Source of the DNA: Irpex lacteus | Taxonomy: Eukaryota; Basidiomycota; Agaricomycetes; Polyporales; Irpicaceae | Direction of reading: 5' to 3' | Assembly: GCA_001986395.2 (NCBI GenBank) | Contig: MQVO02000026.1 | Span: 341,855 to 405,854 of the forward strand | DNA: 64,000 nucleotides | Shown here: positions 33,485-44,613 of the stretch, piece by piece | Numbering within the stretch: position 1 is the stretch's first letter | Layout of the letters: every line of letters begins with the position of its first letter | Made by a program: the position numbers and the translations under genes | Notes under the pieces: generated by a model | What the model was told of the DNA's origin: nothing | Databases searched by the model: none | What the model saw: the letters and a program-made list of their open reading frames with translations, nothing else

Positions 33485-35415
33485 TTAGAAGGAAGGTTGT
33501 GTACCTAAATCATCGTCTGAATCCAGTAGGCGGAGGTCCCAACGTGAGTCCGAGTCTGCAGCCGTGGACTCGAACTCTTGAGCCTCGACACTCAGCGCAG
33601 CCTCCTCCTCTTCCTGATCTGCCTTTGGTGTAGGACTATGAGGGCGGAAGATGAGATCGTTGCGAAGCGAGCATTTCAGGAACTGAATTGCCTCAACTAC
33701 ATCACCTTTGAGACGAGCCTGTCTATCTGTGAGAGTGAGTCCACCCTGCGAGAATGCACGTTCGCTCGATACGGAGGTGGCTTGTATGGCCAGATAGTCA
33801 CGCGCAAAGGAAGCCCAAACTGGCCAGCGATATGATTGAGCCTAAACACAGCGAGGTCAGTAAACAGCTCCGAGTGTACCGCCATAGTGAAGCACTTACA
33901 CCCCACCATCGTACAAGAGGCATATTTTCTGGCACCTCTTCCGTTGAGCTCAGGTATTCGAGGAACTCCTTTCTCCATGGATGAGTTATATCGTCACCGT
34001 GACTGCTGGACTGGTGGCTACTCCGCTGTGAGTGTCCTGCCCCATCAGGTTCATCGTCTGATTCTGAATCTTCAGAGAGCTCCCTCATGAGTGTTTGAAG
34101 GCGACGGGAACGTGCCGGATTATGGGCACGCTTGGGCGGTGGCTTGTCACCATACATCTTCATGTAGTGTTCCTGGAACTAATAAAACATTCTATCGAGT
34201 GATTCATAGCGAAGCGAAGCTAAAAAGTACGTACCAACTTTTCCATCAGCTGTTGAGCCTCCTTCTGAAGGTCTGACGTCCAGTGCTTCTTGAAATGTCT
34301 TCCCTTCTCGCTTGGTGCAAGATCTGTGTGAAGTAATACAATCCAAGTTAGGATTCAGGGAAAGCAAGTCACGGTGATGCTGATATAAGAATGTACACAT
34401 GGACACTATGTATGTGTCCAAATTGCCGGTCTTATCATAGTACTTCTCTAGCTTCTCTGTCCCAGCTTGAAGTGCAGCTGCGAACGGTGCATACTTTGCA
34501 CGCTCAGATCGCATCTGCCACCCCTTGTGAAGTGCTTCAATAGCCGGGATAGCTAGATACAGCGAGGGTACCTGGTCAGAGGAGAACGACTGTTGGGCTT
34601 CTTCGGCGCGCTATAGTACGGTCTCAGTAGATTAAAACGGGCTAATCAATATGGAACTTACTGCAAGCAGAGCAAGAAGGTCCGATACTAGACTCCACTC
34701 GTTGTCGGACAGCCTTAGGCTATCGATCTTCTGTCTCTTGTCTAGGTTCTCTTCGTCTCGTCCAATCTCATAGACAAAAGTGTTCACATGCTGTGTGTTG
34801 TAGTTTCGGTAAGTAAGATTATTCCGTGCGACTTGTGATCTGTCTAATTCATATGTAGACTCACCTTCTTATGCTTTTCCGCTCTGTCAAGCATCAGATA
34901 GGTAGATGACCAGCGTACTTTCATGTCGATCATTAGCTGTAAAGGTTTGTCAATGCCAGCCTTGGTCTGGATCTCACGAAAGAGCTCCTTCCGCTTAGAA
35001 GACGATCGTTCCTGACATGGTTCCTAGGTCAGATACTGTACTCAACGAATGCACATGAATATGAACATACCTTGACAGCAATGGCCCGTATAAGACCCAC
35101 CACATCGCGATCACTTGGCACATTTCCGGATGAGTTGTCGAGTTGGTCTTCATTACCTTCTGGGTCAAAGTACAGAGTCTTGCTGTATGTCGATAGAAAG
35201 GCTTGCGTCGCGGGGTTTATGACGTGAGCAAGACAGCTAATAAGACAGGTTTAGAATAGCATATTGAGCAGTAGAATTGACAACAAAGTCCTTACTTGAT
35301 ACGTCGCTTATGGTAATCCCATGTCTGGCGAGTCTTGATCTGGTACAGCCGAGAGAACTCTCTCAGCATAGTCCTGTTATTACTCGCATTGTCGCAGGTA
35401 ATCCAACCCACCTGA
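33485..35415 (-). pseudogene. hAT-family transposase, 5'-truncated
   Basis: Minus-strand exons with short introns encode recognisable hAT transposase parts. In order they are: GWITCDNASNNRTML (catalytic core), CLAHVINPATQAFLS, RWSSTYLMLDRA, TLYLAIP-like central region, a DL-EA--LMEKL helix, and the C-terminal dimerisation domain FARDYLAIQATSVSSERAFS with AIQFLKCSLRNDL. The last exon is 33485-33841, preceded by a 58-nt intron (33842-33899) and MPLVRWWG. The stop is TAA at 33485. The gene is cut at about 35415-35426, inside an intron, where a different repeat begins. The N-terminal half, including any BED finger, is absent, so it is not an autonomous element here. Confidence 0.8.
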
Positions 35416-35426
35416 TACGACAGATT

Positions 35427-35930
35427 ATATAGGAAAGAGCTGACAGGATAAGGTTACCTTGCCGGTTATGGACGGGTTACGGACATATTCTATCGGCGAA
35501 ATGCACACTTGTACCCGGGATGGGTACTATTTCGTCGCAAGTATTTCATCACATACCAATTGCTACGTCTAAACAATTCGCCGATGGCAATATGACAATG
35601 TCATCGGTGAAATTGTTGAGATTGAGTGAGTAATTACGTCGAAGGGTGGTGCACAAAAGGTACGTTGAGCCGACAGATGTTTGAATTTGCTGTCGGCAAA
35701 CGATCATGAAGGGCGAACGGACCGTACATCAACACGTGACCAGTATCAAATGTCAAGAGCAGAGGGAATGTGAACAAGCAAGGTGATTCGCTGGTAACCA
35801 CAAAACAACACGTTCGGAAATTCAAAAGCACATCATATTGACGAGACAGAGAGCGACATTTGTCATAACTGTAAAGCATTTCGTGGAAGAGTCAGAGTCA
35901 AGGCATGTGATATAAGGCATGATGGCACGT
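35427..35930 (+). repeat. Hairpin-rich repeat unit, copy 1 (first 504 bp only)
   Basis: Begins ATTATATAGGAAAGAGCTG and is nearly identical to 39486-39988 and 41936-42440. It follows the truncated hAT gene and is cut after GATGGCACG by the LTR retrotransposon. It contains dyads bounded by CCGA-type and TCGG-type arms, described under the full units. Confidence 0.85.
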
Positions 35931-37521
35931 TGTCGCGTGTCAAAACTGTTTGACACCAGATATATATAAAGCTACACATGACATAACTAGCCACAATCTG
36001 GTCATCTGACCCTGAGCCCAAAAATAAAAGCTTTTTGAGCTATTTTTATGGGTCAAGTCACTCCAAGCAATACTTTCACCGAGTAAGAATATTGTCATGG
36101 TCATTACGCAATGTTGGAGTGTTCTTCTCCACTATGACATCATTCTCTTGGCATTACGGGCCTGATAAAGTGAAGTACTCCACTTATTGCTCATGCAGTG
36201 GAGACACACAGCCTCAGAGGTGCTAAAAATAGGATTTTGCTCCACTTACTCCACCGTTAGCACCACTTGCTCCACTATTGCTTCACACAGTGTTCAAATA
36301 TTGCATCATTGGCGTTCAGATGATTGGAACTTAGCGGCTCCGGTAGCATAGATAGTAGTATAGAACCATGTAGACAAAGTGACAGCTTAACATTAAGGTG
36401 GAGCTCACAAAAGGTATATAAGGAGACACTGAGAAAGCCCTAAACTCACTCACTTTTTACCCCAGAATGAGGGCCGGAGTCACCCCCAGCAGTGTCAGAT
36501 AGTCATTTACTTTTGAGCAACCTTGAGTGCAGTAAGCCCTAGTACGGAGGATCAACGAGTAAAATCCAGCTTGTAGAGTCGCCAACCTCATAGTCAGAGT
36601 TGGGATCTGCCTGAAGTCGTGGTTTCGTTGTCAGGTCCGCTAGCTCCCTGCTGTCACCGTCAAGTTCTGTATAGTGTCCGTGGTTGTTCGCAGTGAGCGC
36701 AACCCTGAAATTTAGTACCAGTTATCAGTTTATTTTGAAGCTAGTAGGCCAGTAGTGCCGAAGTTCTTCCATCCAGTGCCAAGAAGTATATACCCGAAGC
36801 CAGTAGGCCCAGTAGTTGCCGAAGCCCTTCCACCAGTCAGTCAGAAGCCAAGTCATATATAATCTGAAGCCAGTAGGCTCCGTAGCGCCGAAACTCTTCC
36901 AGTTCTGCTAGTTAAAGTGATTCACGTAAGTCTGAAGCTCTAGTAAGCCTGTTGCGCCGAAGCCCTTCAGCACAGTTTTGCACATCCGTCAGTCAGAGTA
37001 TTTGTCAGTCAGTAGTCTCATAGTTTTTGTGTAGCTGCTAGCAATTGTGATCTTTGCTAGCCTTAGTTTGATATTGTCCCGTGCCTAGTATTAGTCAGCC
37101 AGTCAGTTAGTTAGTCAGCCAGTCAGTTAGTCAGGTAGCCATCCAGTCAGTTAGTTAGTTAGTTAGCCAGTTAGTTAGCCAGTCAGTCTCAGTCAGTCAG
37201 TAGCTAGTCAGTCTTAGCCAGTCAGCCAGATAGTTAGTTAGTTAAGTCAGCCAGTTCTGTCTTCTAGTAGTTAGCCTGTCCAGAGTCTAGTAGTTAGTCC
37301 CGCATTCAGTTTACAGCACACCTCTATCGAAGGAGCCATATTTCAGGCTTTAGGGTCAGATATCACTTCCTCAAACGAACGACTGAGTTAGTCCGACCAA
37401 CGATAAATCCGGCGACACTCAGGACGATATTACTGAGTCCGTTCTCTACCGCATAGTTGTGTAGTAGGTTGAGTATAGTTTGCTCTTCCTGTTTTTAGGT
37501 TCTCAGTAGTTAGTCACGACA
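35931..37521 (+). repeat. Candidate 5' LTR, about 1.6 kb
   Basis: Bounded by TGTCGCG at the left and CACGACA at the right, a short inverted terminus of the TG...CA type. It contains a TATA box (TATATAAGG, 36415-36423). About 320 bp further on lie four imperfect 64-71 bp direct repeats (36735-36985) built on GAAGCCAGTAGGC and GCCGAAGCCCTTCCA. A (CAGTCAGTTAG)n-like simple repeat lies at 37080-37260. Its partner LTR is missing from the window, so the boundaries rest on the termini and the adjacent primer site. Confidence 0.6.
36415..36423 (+). promoter_or_regulatory. TATA box inside the LTR
   Basis: TATATAAGG followed about 30 bp later by ACTCACTCACTTTTTACC, where transcription could start. It would drive the gag transcript; inference from position. 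Confidence 0.45.
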
Positions 37522-37524
37522 AAG

Positions 37525-37540
37525 TTGGAGCCCACCGCGA
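37525..37540 (+). other. Primer-binding-site-like sequence
   Basis: TTGGAGCCCACCGCGA starts three bases after the LTR end and precedes a run of nine G. The TGG start and location match tRNA-primed minus-strand synthesis sites. The tRNA was not identified. Confidence 0.45.
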
Positions 37541-37574
37541 GGGGGGGGGATCTGACCTTTTTGCCTTCAGAAAC

Positions 37575-39485
37575 ATGTCTCATCAACCAGGATTTAGTGC
37601 CTCATATAACCCACAGTTTGCAGAGCAAGCTTCCGCCTTTGTCAATATCAGAGATAACGGAGAGGATATGTCCTCCGAATCAAGTATTCCAGATAGTCAT
37701 ACACAGTTTAGTCCAGAATCCCAAGCTTATGTTGCTATGCCCAGTACCAGTCGTGTAGAAGATAAGAGACCTGTACCACCACCTGGGTATCAGCCCACCA
37801 GACCACATAGAATGTCACCGAACCCACCAATGCCGCCAATGCAGCCGCCAGGATTACAAATTCCTCAGCCGTTTGCAACGGACGCATATTTGAGAACTTA
37901 TCCCGGACTTTACCCTACGATTCACAGATATAAAGATACCGGAGTTGCTAGTTTGCCAATGTCTGGTACTAAGGAAGCACCAAAGACATTCAGAGGCAAG
38001 TACTCTAAGATCAAGGATTTCATCAAGCATTATGAGCGTTTATGCGATGTCAAGCTCATTAGTAGTCACCGTGAACGGATTGATAATATTGGTCAGTATT
38101 GTACCGAAAGAGTTAGACTTGTTATTGAGGGATTGCCCAGTTGCTCGGGAAGCAGCTGGGATTGCTTCAAGCAAGAGTTCATGAAAGCCTATGATAGTGA
38201 GAAAGCCGATAAGAAATGCCGTTTGCAAGATTTGGTTAAGTATGTTCAGCGCACCCGTGATAAGTCCACTTTCAAGAAAATTGAGAAGTGGCATAAGTAT
38301 AACAGAGGATTCATTCATATTGCAGGTAGTCTTTTGAAACAGCACAAGCTCACACAAACAGAGCATGATTTGTATTTTTGGAAAGGTATTCCGAGAAGGT
38401 TACGTAAGCATATTGAACAGCGATTGTTAATAGCGCATCCGCACCATGATTTTCAAGCACCATTCAAGAGTTCCGATGTTCGTGAAGCCGCAGAGAAGTT
38501 ACTTCAGAGAACCAAGATTGAACAAGAAGTATTGCCCTCCGATGATGAAGATTCGGATGATTCAGATTTGGAAATGTCAGATAGTGATTCGGATTCAGAT
38601 TCAGATTCGTCCAGTTCCTCAGATTCATCTAGTTCGTCGGACTCATCTGATAGTTCAGACTCTAGTGATAATGAGAAGGCCTCCAAGCGCAAGAAGTCTA
38701 AGAAGTCCAGCAAGAAGAAAGTTTCCAAGAAGTCTGCCAAGAAAGATAAAGTTCGAACAGAGAAAGAGAAGTCAGCCAAAGTGCGTAAGGATCCAGAAGA
38801 TGATTTTACACCCTTACCAGCTTCAGCTAAGGCTGCAGATAGACCTGTGAATAGCAAGCTCAAGAATGATCCGGAATTGGATATCCTAGTTGATAAGTTA
38901 GCCAGAATGTCATTAACCGATCCAGCTTATCTGTCACTGTATTTGAAAGCCATTCAGAGAAACCCTTACGTTCAGATAGTTATGGATAGTTTGCATCAGC
39001 AGAGAGCTCTGCAAGCTCAGAGTATGCCAGTTCCTGCAAATACTCAACAATCAATGTCCCAACCTAGACCACCAGTTAGAAACCGATTGCCTATGGGTAT
39101 GGAAGAAAGATCGCCTTACCAAGATCGTAACCAGTTCATGTGTTATGGATGTGGTGAGCGAGGTCATCCACTTAATGAATGTCCGAAGTTAGCAGATTAT
39201 GTGAATGCTGGAATTATCAGAAGATTAGTTGGAGGACGTTTATATTGGAGTAACGGCGCAGAAGTTGGACGTCGTCAGAATGGAGAAACCTGGATTGAAG
39301 CCATTAAGCGACAGCTGTTTGCCGCTGGCAACTTCGCAGTTGTAGCAGATTATCCAGAGGAGTCCGAAGAAGAATTTCAAGCATACTATAATCAAGAGTA
39401 TTATGAGGATCAACCAGAAGAAGAAGAAGAGTTTGAAGAAGAGGATTACCAGCAAGGATTTCTAGGAGAAATTGATGATCCAGGT
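37575..39485 (+). CDS. Gag-like protein with CCHC zinc knuckle, truncated
   Basis: One uninterrupted frame from ATG 37575, about 637 residues of element-derived sequence. It has a Pro/Met-rich N-terminus, then a capsid-like region (about 130-310: YSKIKDFIKHYERLCDV, WDCFKQEFMKAY). A remarkable Asp/Ser run (about 315-360) is followed by a Lys-rich block, and a CCHC knuckle CYGCGERGHPLNEC lies near residue 525. The frame then runs seven codons into the next repeat (NYIGKS) and stops at 39506, showing truncation. Codon use is A/T-rich compared with the GC-rich host genes at 9-30 kb, consistent with mobile origin. Confidence 0.8.
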
Positions 39486-40018
39486 AATTATATAGGAAAG
39501 AGCTGACAGGATAAAGTTACCTTGCCGGTTATGGACGGGTTACGGACATATTCTATCGGCGAAATGCACACTTGTACCCGGGATGGGTACTATTTCGTCG
39601 CAAGTATTTCATCACATACCAATTGCTACGTCTAAACAATTCGCCGATGGCAATATGACAATGTCATCGGTGAAATTGTTGAGATTGGGTGAGTAATTAG
39701 GTCGAAGGGTGGTGCACAAAAGGTACGTTGAGCCGACAGATGTTTGAATTTGCTGTCGGCAAACGATCATGAATGGCGAACGGACCGTACATCAACACGT
39801 GACCAGTATCAAATGTCAAGAGCAGTGGGAATGTGAACAAGCAAGGTAATTCGCTGGTAACCACAAAACAACACGTTCGGAAATTCAAAAGCACATCATG
39901 TTGACGAGACAGAGAGCAAGATTTGTCATAATTGTAAAGCATTTCGTGCAAGAGTCAAAGTCAAGGCATGTGATAGAAGGCATGATGACACGTTTAGATT
40001 CAACGGGACATTCTGTAA

Positions 40019-40206
40019 TGGTTAAGATGCCTGATCTGTCTTAGCCAGAAGGCTGTGGGTTCGTTACGGCAAAGACGCATTTTGAGCTTCATACTATATC
40101 TCTCACGCCAGCTAAAGACGTGGATTTGGTCTTACTGAGTTTAGTTGTGAAATGAACGTTGCATCAGTGGGTTCATTTCACGGCTAGGCACAATAGGGAC
40201 AAATCC
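40019..40206 (+). repeat. tRNA-derived SINE-like element, copy in unit 2
   Basis: A-box-like TGGTTAAGATG at 40019-40029 and B-box-like GTTCGTTAC at 40059-40067 (mutated A of the B box). A snap-back dyad at 40122-40206 follows, with arms around TGTGAAATGAAC and GTTCATTTCACG. The same composition as the copy at 42467-42654. Confidence 0.5.
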
Positions 40207-40500
40207 ATCTCAAATGTGTCGTTTTTCCTCCAAAACCTTTCCTTGGCTCGTCAAATCGGTTCAATCCACGGTTAATGTTGTTTCATTCATTTTGACTCAC
40301 TCGATAGATCGAAATACATCGTCATCGCAAGCTACCACGTGATGAGTATAACCTTAAGTGACACAGATATCTGAACAACAGAGCTTACATTGCAAATTGT
40401 ATATTGTGTAGGTAGCACAGACACGTCATGTTGGCGGTATTAATGGGGAATAAGGGAAGGTACAGTTTCTCCGACAGCTGTTCGAGAACGTTGTCGGCGA

Positions 40501-41610
40501 ATGTGTCATTATTGTGTTGGAAGAACCGACCATTTTTCCGATGGACACGCGAGAAAGTCATCGGCAAATACGTCAAGAAGGTTGAGAGACGTTTTCCACG
40601 GTTGGCTCATTGCTACTGTTGAGACACGTGACCGTGCACAAATCTTACATGAGGGTCATGAAAACGATGAACTGATCGCCAACGAAAGTCGAATCTTAAC
40701 ATCATCGGTAGTTGTCAACACAATGTAAGTAGTAAAATATCATGTCCAAGATCCTCTGATCCTACTTGAAGTGGCTAGGGATGCGCAAAAACCTGTGCTG
40801 AAGCCGTCGTCGAGCAAGCGGCAGGGTGATCCGATGGCAGAGATCAGGGAGCAGCATGAACGAGAGTTCAGAACACGAATAACAGGCCCAGTGACCTCTG
40901 GAGCGATCAAATGGGAGAAGATTTCAAAGCTCGGAACACGCAGAACAACTGAGCGAAAATCCGACAAGCCGAACGTGAACGTCAAGGACACGTCAAACTC
41001 GAAATCGGAAACGTTGCCTTGGAGCGAGCAGAGTGCTGTTGGGAAGGGAAAGTCGCGGGATAAAAATGAAGTGGCCGACACCGACGTATGTGTGGCAGAG
41101 GTGTTGCCTTCGCTGCGTTTGATCTGATAAAGCAATAGGCATTGACGACTCATGCTTCAGGCGGAAAGGACGACGAGTTGCATGCCGGTTGGAGCTTTTG
41201 GGTGTCTGAGTATGCGCGCCGGACACCTCAGTTTGAACCATTGCCGGATGTGGAAAGACACATTAGGGCCGAAGATTTGGAAGAGATACTTGATGGATGG
41301 GGGCTGTCGAGCGATTTTACGAAAAGCAAGTGGACCATGTGAAACAAATTCATAGAACTCACGACTATTGTTTCCAGGCGAGATAAACGACAGCGTTGAT
41401 ATCGCCGGGCTCCCAATTGAATTCGGCGAAGTTTCTGAAGCGGAGGCGTTGCGAATCAGAGGAGCTGTGTTTCGCGCGTTGCTCGATCGTGTCAACACAC
41501 GCATGCTCGATTTGTCGATAGTCGCAAGGGCGTATGAACGGGAGGTTGAACTAGTAGAGCGACGAGTGTTGATGATGCTTCCACCCCAATCTTTAGTGAG
41601 AAAAGCTTGA
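40501..41610 (+). CDS. Gene model inside repeat unit 2, unknown protein
   Basis: Proposed exons 40501-40724, 40779-41085, 41139-41325 and 41378-41610 sum to 951 nt, or 316 aa. The second intron is plain GT-AG. The third fits only as a GC-AG intron (donor A/GCAAGT at 41326), which restores the frame conserved in both copies (KS then EINDSVDIAGLPIEFGEVSE). The N-terminal half is basic and Ser/Lys-rich; the C-terminal half looks globular (HAGWSFWVSEYARR, ADVERHIRAEDLEEIL-like helix). No family recognised. Because it is repeated with the unit it may belong to the mobile or duplicated DNA. Confidence 0.45.
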
Positions 41611-41726
41611 ATTAATACGATGCTTACAGACCATGTCTCAGAGCGTGTGATCAGGATGATGCTAGAGCACCGACTGCAGTAGCCATGGCTTGATGGGTGC
41701 CGGTACGTAACATTCACATACTCAGA

Positions 41727-41935
41727 TTATATAGGAAAGAGCTGACAGGATAAGGTTACCTTGCCGGTTATGGACGGGTTACGGTCATATTCTATCGGCA
41801 AAATGCACACTTGTACCCTGGATGGGTACTATTTCGTCGCAAGTATTTAATCACATACCAATTGCTACGTCTAAACAATTCGCCGATGGCAATATGACAA
41901 TGTCATCGGCGAAATTGTTGAGATTTGGTGAGTAA
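41727..41935 (+). repeat. Hairpin-rich repeat unit, 209-bp partial copy
   Basis: Repeats the first 209 bp of the unit (TTATATAGGAAAG... to GGTGAGTAA) and is then replaced by the start of copy 3. The join falls at GTAATT, where the intact unit would continue ACGTCGAAGG. This indicates insertion of one copy into another or unequal recombination. Confidence 0.8.
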
Positions 41936-43987
41936 TTATATAGGAAAGAGCTGACAGGATAAGGTTACCTTGCCGGTTATGGACGGGTTACGGTCATATT
42001 CTATCGGCAAAATGCACACTTGTACCCTGGATGGGTACTATTTCGTTGCAAGTATTTCATCACATACCAATTGCTACGTCTAAACAATTCGCCGATGGCA
42101 ATATGACAATGTCATCGGTGAAATTGTTGAGATTGGGTGAGTAATTACGTCGAAGGGTGGTGCACAAAAGGTACGTTGAGCCGACAGATATTTGAACTTG
42201 CTGTCGGCAAACGATCATGAATGGCGGACGGACCATACATCAACACGTGACCAGTATCAAATGTCAAGAGCAGTGGGAATGTGAACAAGCAAGGTGATTC
42301 GCTGGTAACCACAAAACAACACGTTCGGAAATTCAAAAGCACATCATATTGACGAGACAGAGAGCAACATTTGTCATAATTGTAAAGCATTTCGTGCAAG
42401 AGTCAGAGTCAAGGCATGTGATATAAGGCATGATGGCACGGTTAGATTCAACAGGACATAGTGTAATGGTCAAGATGCCTGATCTGTCTTAGCGAGAAGG
42501 CTGTGGGTTCGATACGGCAAAGACACATTTTGAGCTTCATACTGTATCTCTCACGCCAGCTAATGTTGTGGATCCGTCCTTACTGAGCCCGGCTGTGAAA
42601 TGAACCTTGCACCAGTAGGTTCCTTTCACGACCAGGCTCAGTAGGGACAAATCCATGTCAAAGTTCTCGCTTATTTCCCTAAAAACTTTTCCTTGGCTCG
42701 TCAAATCGGTTGATTCCACGGTTAATGTTGTTTCATTCATTTTGACTCACTCGACAGATCGAAATACATGTTCATAGCAAGCTACCACATGATGAGTATA
42801 AACTTACGTGACACGAATATCTGAACAACCGAGCTAACATTGCAAATTGTGTGTTGTGTAGACAGCACAGACACGTCATGTTGGCGGTATTAATGGGCAA
42901 CAAGGTAAGGTACAGTTTCTCCGACAGCTGTTCGAGAACGTTGTCGGCAAATGTGTCAAGAACGTACATTGTCATTGTTGTGTTGGAAGAACCGACCGTT
43001 TTGCCGATGGACGCACGAGAAAGTCATCGGCAAACACGTCAAGAAGGTTGAGGGATGTTTTCCACGGTTAGCTCGTTGCTACTGTTGAGACACGTGACCG
43101 TGCACAAATCTTACATGAGGGTCATGAAAACGATGAACTGATCGCCAACGAAAGTCGAATCTTAACATCATCGGTAGTTGCCAACACAATGTAAGTAGTA
43201 AAATATCATATCCAAGATCCTCTGATCCTACTTGAAGTGGCTAGGGATGCGCAAAAACCTGTGCTGAAGCCGTCATCGAGCAAGCGGCAGGGTGATCCGA
43301 TGACAGAGATCAGGGAGCAGCATGAACAAGAGTTCAGAACACGAATAACAGGCCCAGTGACTTCTGGAGCGATCAAATGGGAGAAGATTTCAAAGCTCGG
43401 AACACGCAGAACAACTGAGCGAAAATCCGACAAGCCGAACGTGAACGTTAAGGACACGTCAAACTCGAAATCGGAAATGTTGCCTTGGAGCGAGCAGAGT
43501 GCTGTTGGGAAGGGAAAGTCGCGAGATAACAAGGAAGTGGCCGACACCGACGTATGTGTGGCAGAGGTGTTGCCTTCGCTGTGTTTGATCTGATAAAGCA
43601 ATAGGCATTGACGACTCATGCTTCAGACGGAAAGGACGACGAGTTGCATGCCGGTTGGAGCTTTTGGGTGTCTGAGTATGCGCGCCGGACATCTCAGTTT
43701 GAACCATTGCCAGATGTGGAAAGACACATTAGGGCCGAAGATTTGGAAGAGATACTTGATGGATGGGGGCTGTCGAGCGATTTTACGAAAAGCAAGTGGA
43801 CCATGTGAAACAAATTCATGGAACTTACGACTATTGTTTTCAGGCGAGATAAACGACAGTGTTGATATCGCCGGGCTCCCGATTGAATTCGGCGAAGTTT
43901 CTGAAGCGGAGGCGTTGCGAATCAGAGGAGCTGTGTTTCGCGCGCTGCTCGATCGTGTCAACACACGCATGCTCGATTTGTCGATAG
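41936..43987 (+). repeat. Hairpin-rich repeat unit, copy 3
   Basis: About 2.05 kb, highly similar to copy 2, offset 2450-2466 bp. Similarity ends within the last coding exon of the embedded gene (after MLDLSIV). Contains the same dyads, the same tRNA-like element (with a better B box) and the same exons. Confidence 0.8.
42467..42654 (+). repeat. tRNA-derived SINE-like element, copy in unit 3
   Basis: A box TGGTCAAGATG (42467-42477) and B box GTTCGATAC (42507-42515) both fit the RNA polymerase III consensus and are spaced as in a tRNA. An imperfect dyad at 42570-42654 has 37-base arms, about 30 of 37 matching, from GGATCCGTCCTTACTGAG to CTCAGTAGGGACAAATCC. A tRNA-like head joined to a hairpin body suggests a SINE; no poly-A or target duplication was found. 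Confidence 0.5.
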
Positions 43988-44055
43988 TTACGATTCCTGA
44001 GTGCAACGAAGAAGAATCGTCTCAATCTCGCATGCTGCATTTACGGCGCTTGTAA
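43245..44055 (+). pseudogene. Copy of the unit gene in repeat unit 3, 5' exon broken
   Basis: Exons 43245-43551, 43605-43791 and 43844-44055 match those in unit 2, with the same splice sites including the GCAAGT donor. The upstream exon carries an in-frame TAG (near 43069, where copy 2 has TGG), so no good start remains. The last 25 codons differ entirely from copy 2 because the duplicated segment ends there. Most differences in the shared exons are single bases. Confidence 0.45.
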
Positions 44056-44065
44056 GTAACGCGTT

Positions 44066-44613
44066 TCGTTGGCAAACCGTGGGAATCTCTCTCCTCATTA
44101 GAATCATCAGCGCTTGTTTGTCTTGTCTTGTACATCACTGTCTCTTTTTGTCACCGTAGTCAATAGTGCTGTTGCTGTATGTTTGATTTTTATTCATCTA
44201 TTATATTTCCTTATATTCTTTTGCTCCCATAACTGTGTTTTCTCATGTATCGTGTGCCATTGAAGTGATAGAATAGAATATATAACATGAATTGTGCATT
44301 GCGCTTCAACTGTTGTACATATCCAGAGTGTTTCCGGTCTACAGCCTTTTCTCTGAAAGGTATTCGATGCGTGAGAGGAAGTCCCGAGAATCAGTTTTGG
44401 TGTGCCGTAGATGGCTACGCCATTCACTGCTGGTATATGGCACCGCATCACCTGCTTCAATTGCCTTCATCCTTCTTTGATACCATGCCTCTGCCGCGTG
44501 GGTCCAGTACCCCATGTTATACCCTCCTGCATCCCATGCCTCGGGAGTTGGCCACCATGAGGTAATTGAGGCTTTGTTTGTGTTTCCACCTATATTACAT
44601 TTGTATTCAAACG
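44066..44613. other. Intergenic, A/T-rich
   Basis: Sequence beyond the duplicated unit, down to the 3' end of the next minus-strand gene. Short frames only; nothing recognised. Confidence 0.35.

Larger units (their letters stand above)
35931..39485 (+). mobile_element. LTR retrotransposon, 3'-truncated (one LTR plus gag)
   Basis: Starts TGTCGCGTG. A matching inverted end CACGACA closes a long LTR at 37521. Then come a primer-binding-like site, a gag frame, and an abrupt end at 39485, where another repeat unit begins in mid-gag. No protease, reverse transcriptase, integrase or 3' LTR is present, so the copy is dead. Gag with a CCHC knuckle and no pol resembles Gypsy (Metaviridae) elements of basidiomycetes, but class cannot be proved without pol. 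Confidence 0.75.
39486..41726 (+). repeat. Hairpin-rich repeat unit, copy 2 (longest)
   Basis: Starts TTATATAGGAAAGAGCTG right after truncated gag and matches copy 3 (41936-43987) along about 2035 bp, up to the codons for MLDLSIV near 41521. It contains five dyads of similar design: CGGCGAAAT/ATTTCGTCG near 39557-39603; AACAATTCGCCGATG/CATCGGTGAAATTGTT at 39634-39680; GCCGACAG/CTGTCGGC at 39731-39760; CCGACAGCTGTTC/GAACGTTGTCGG at 40471-40496; and CCGATG/CATCGG at 40538-40565. It also holds a tRNA-like/hairpin element and a spliced gene model. Confidence 0.8.

Noticed and set aside
37575..39506. Complete retrotransposon with pol
   Set aside because: No protease, reverse transcriptase, RNase H or integrase motif anywhere between the gag and the next repeat.
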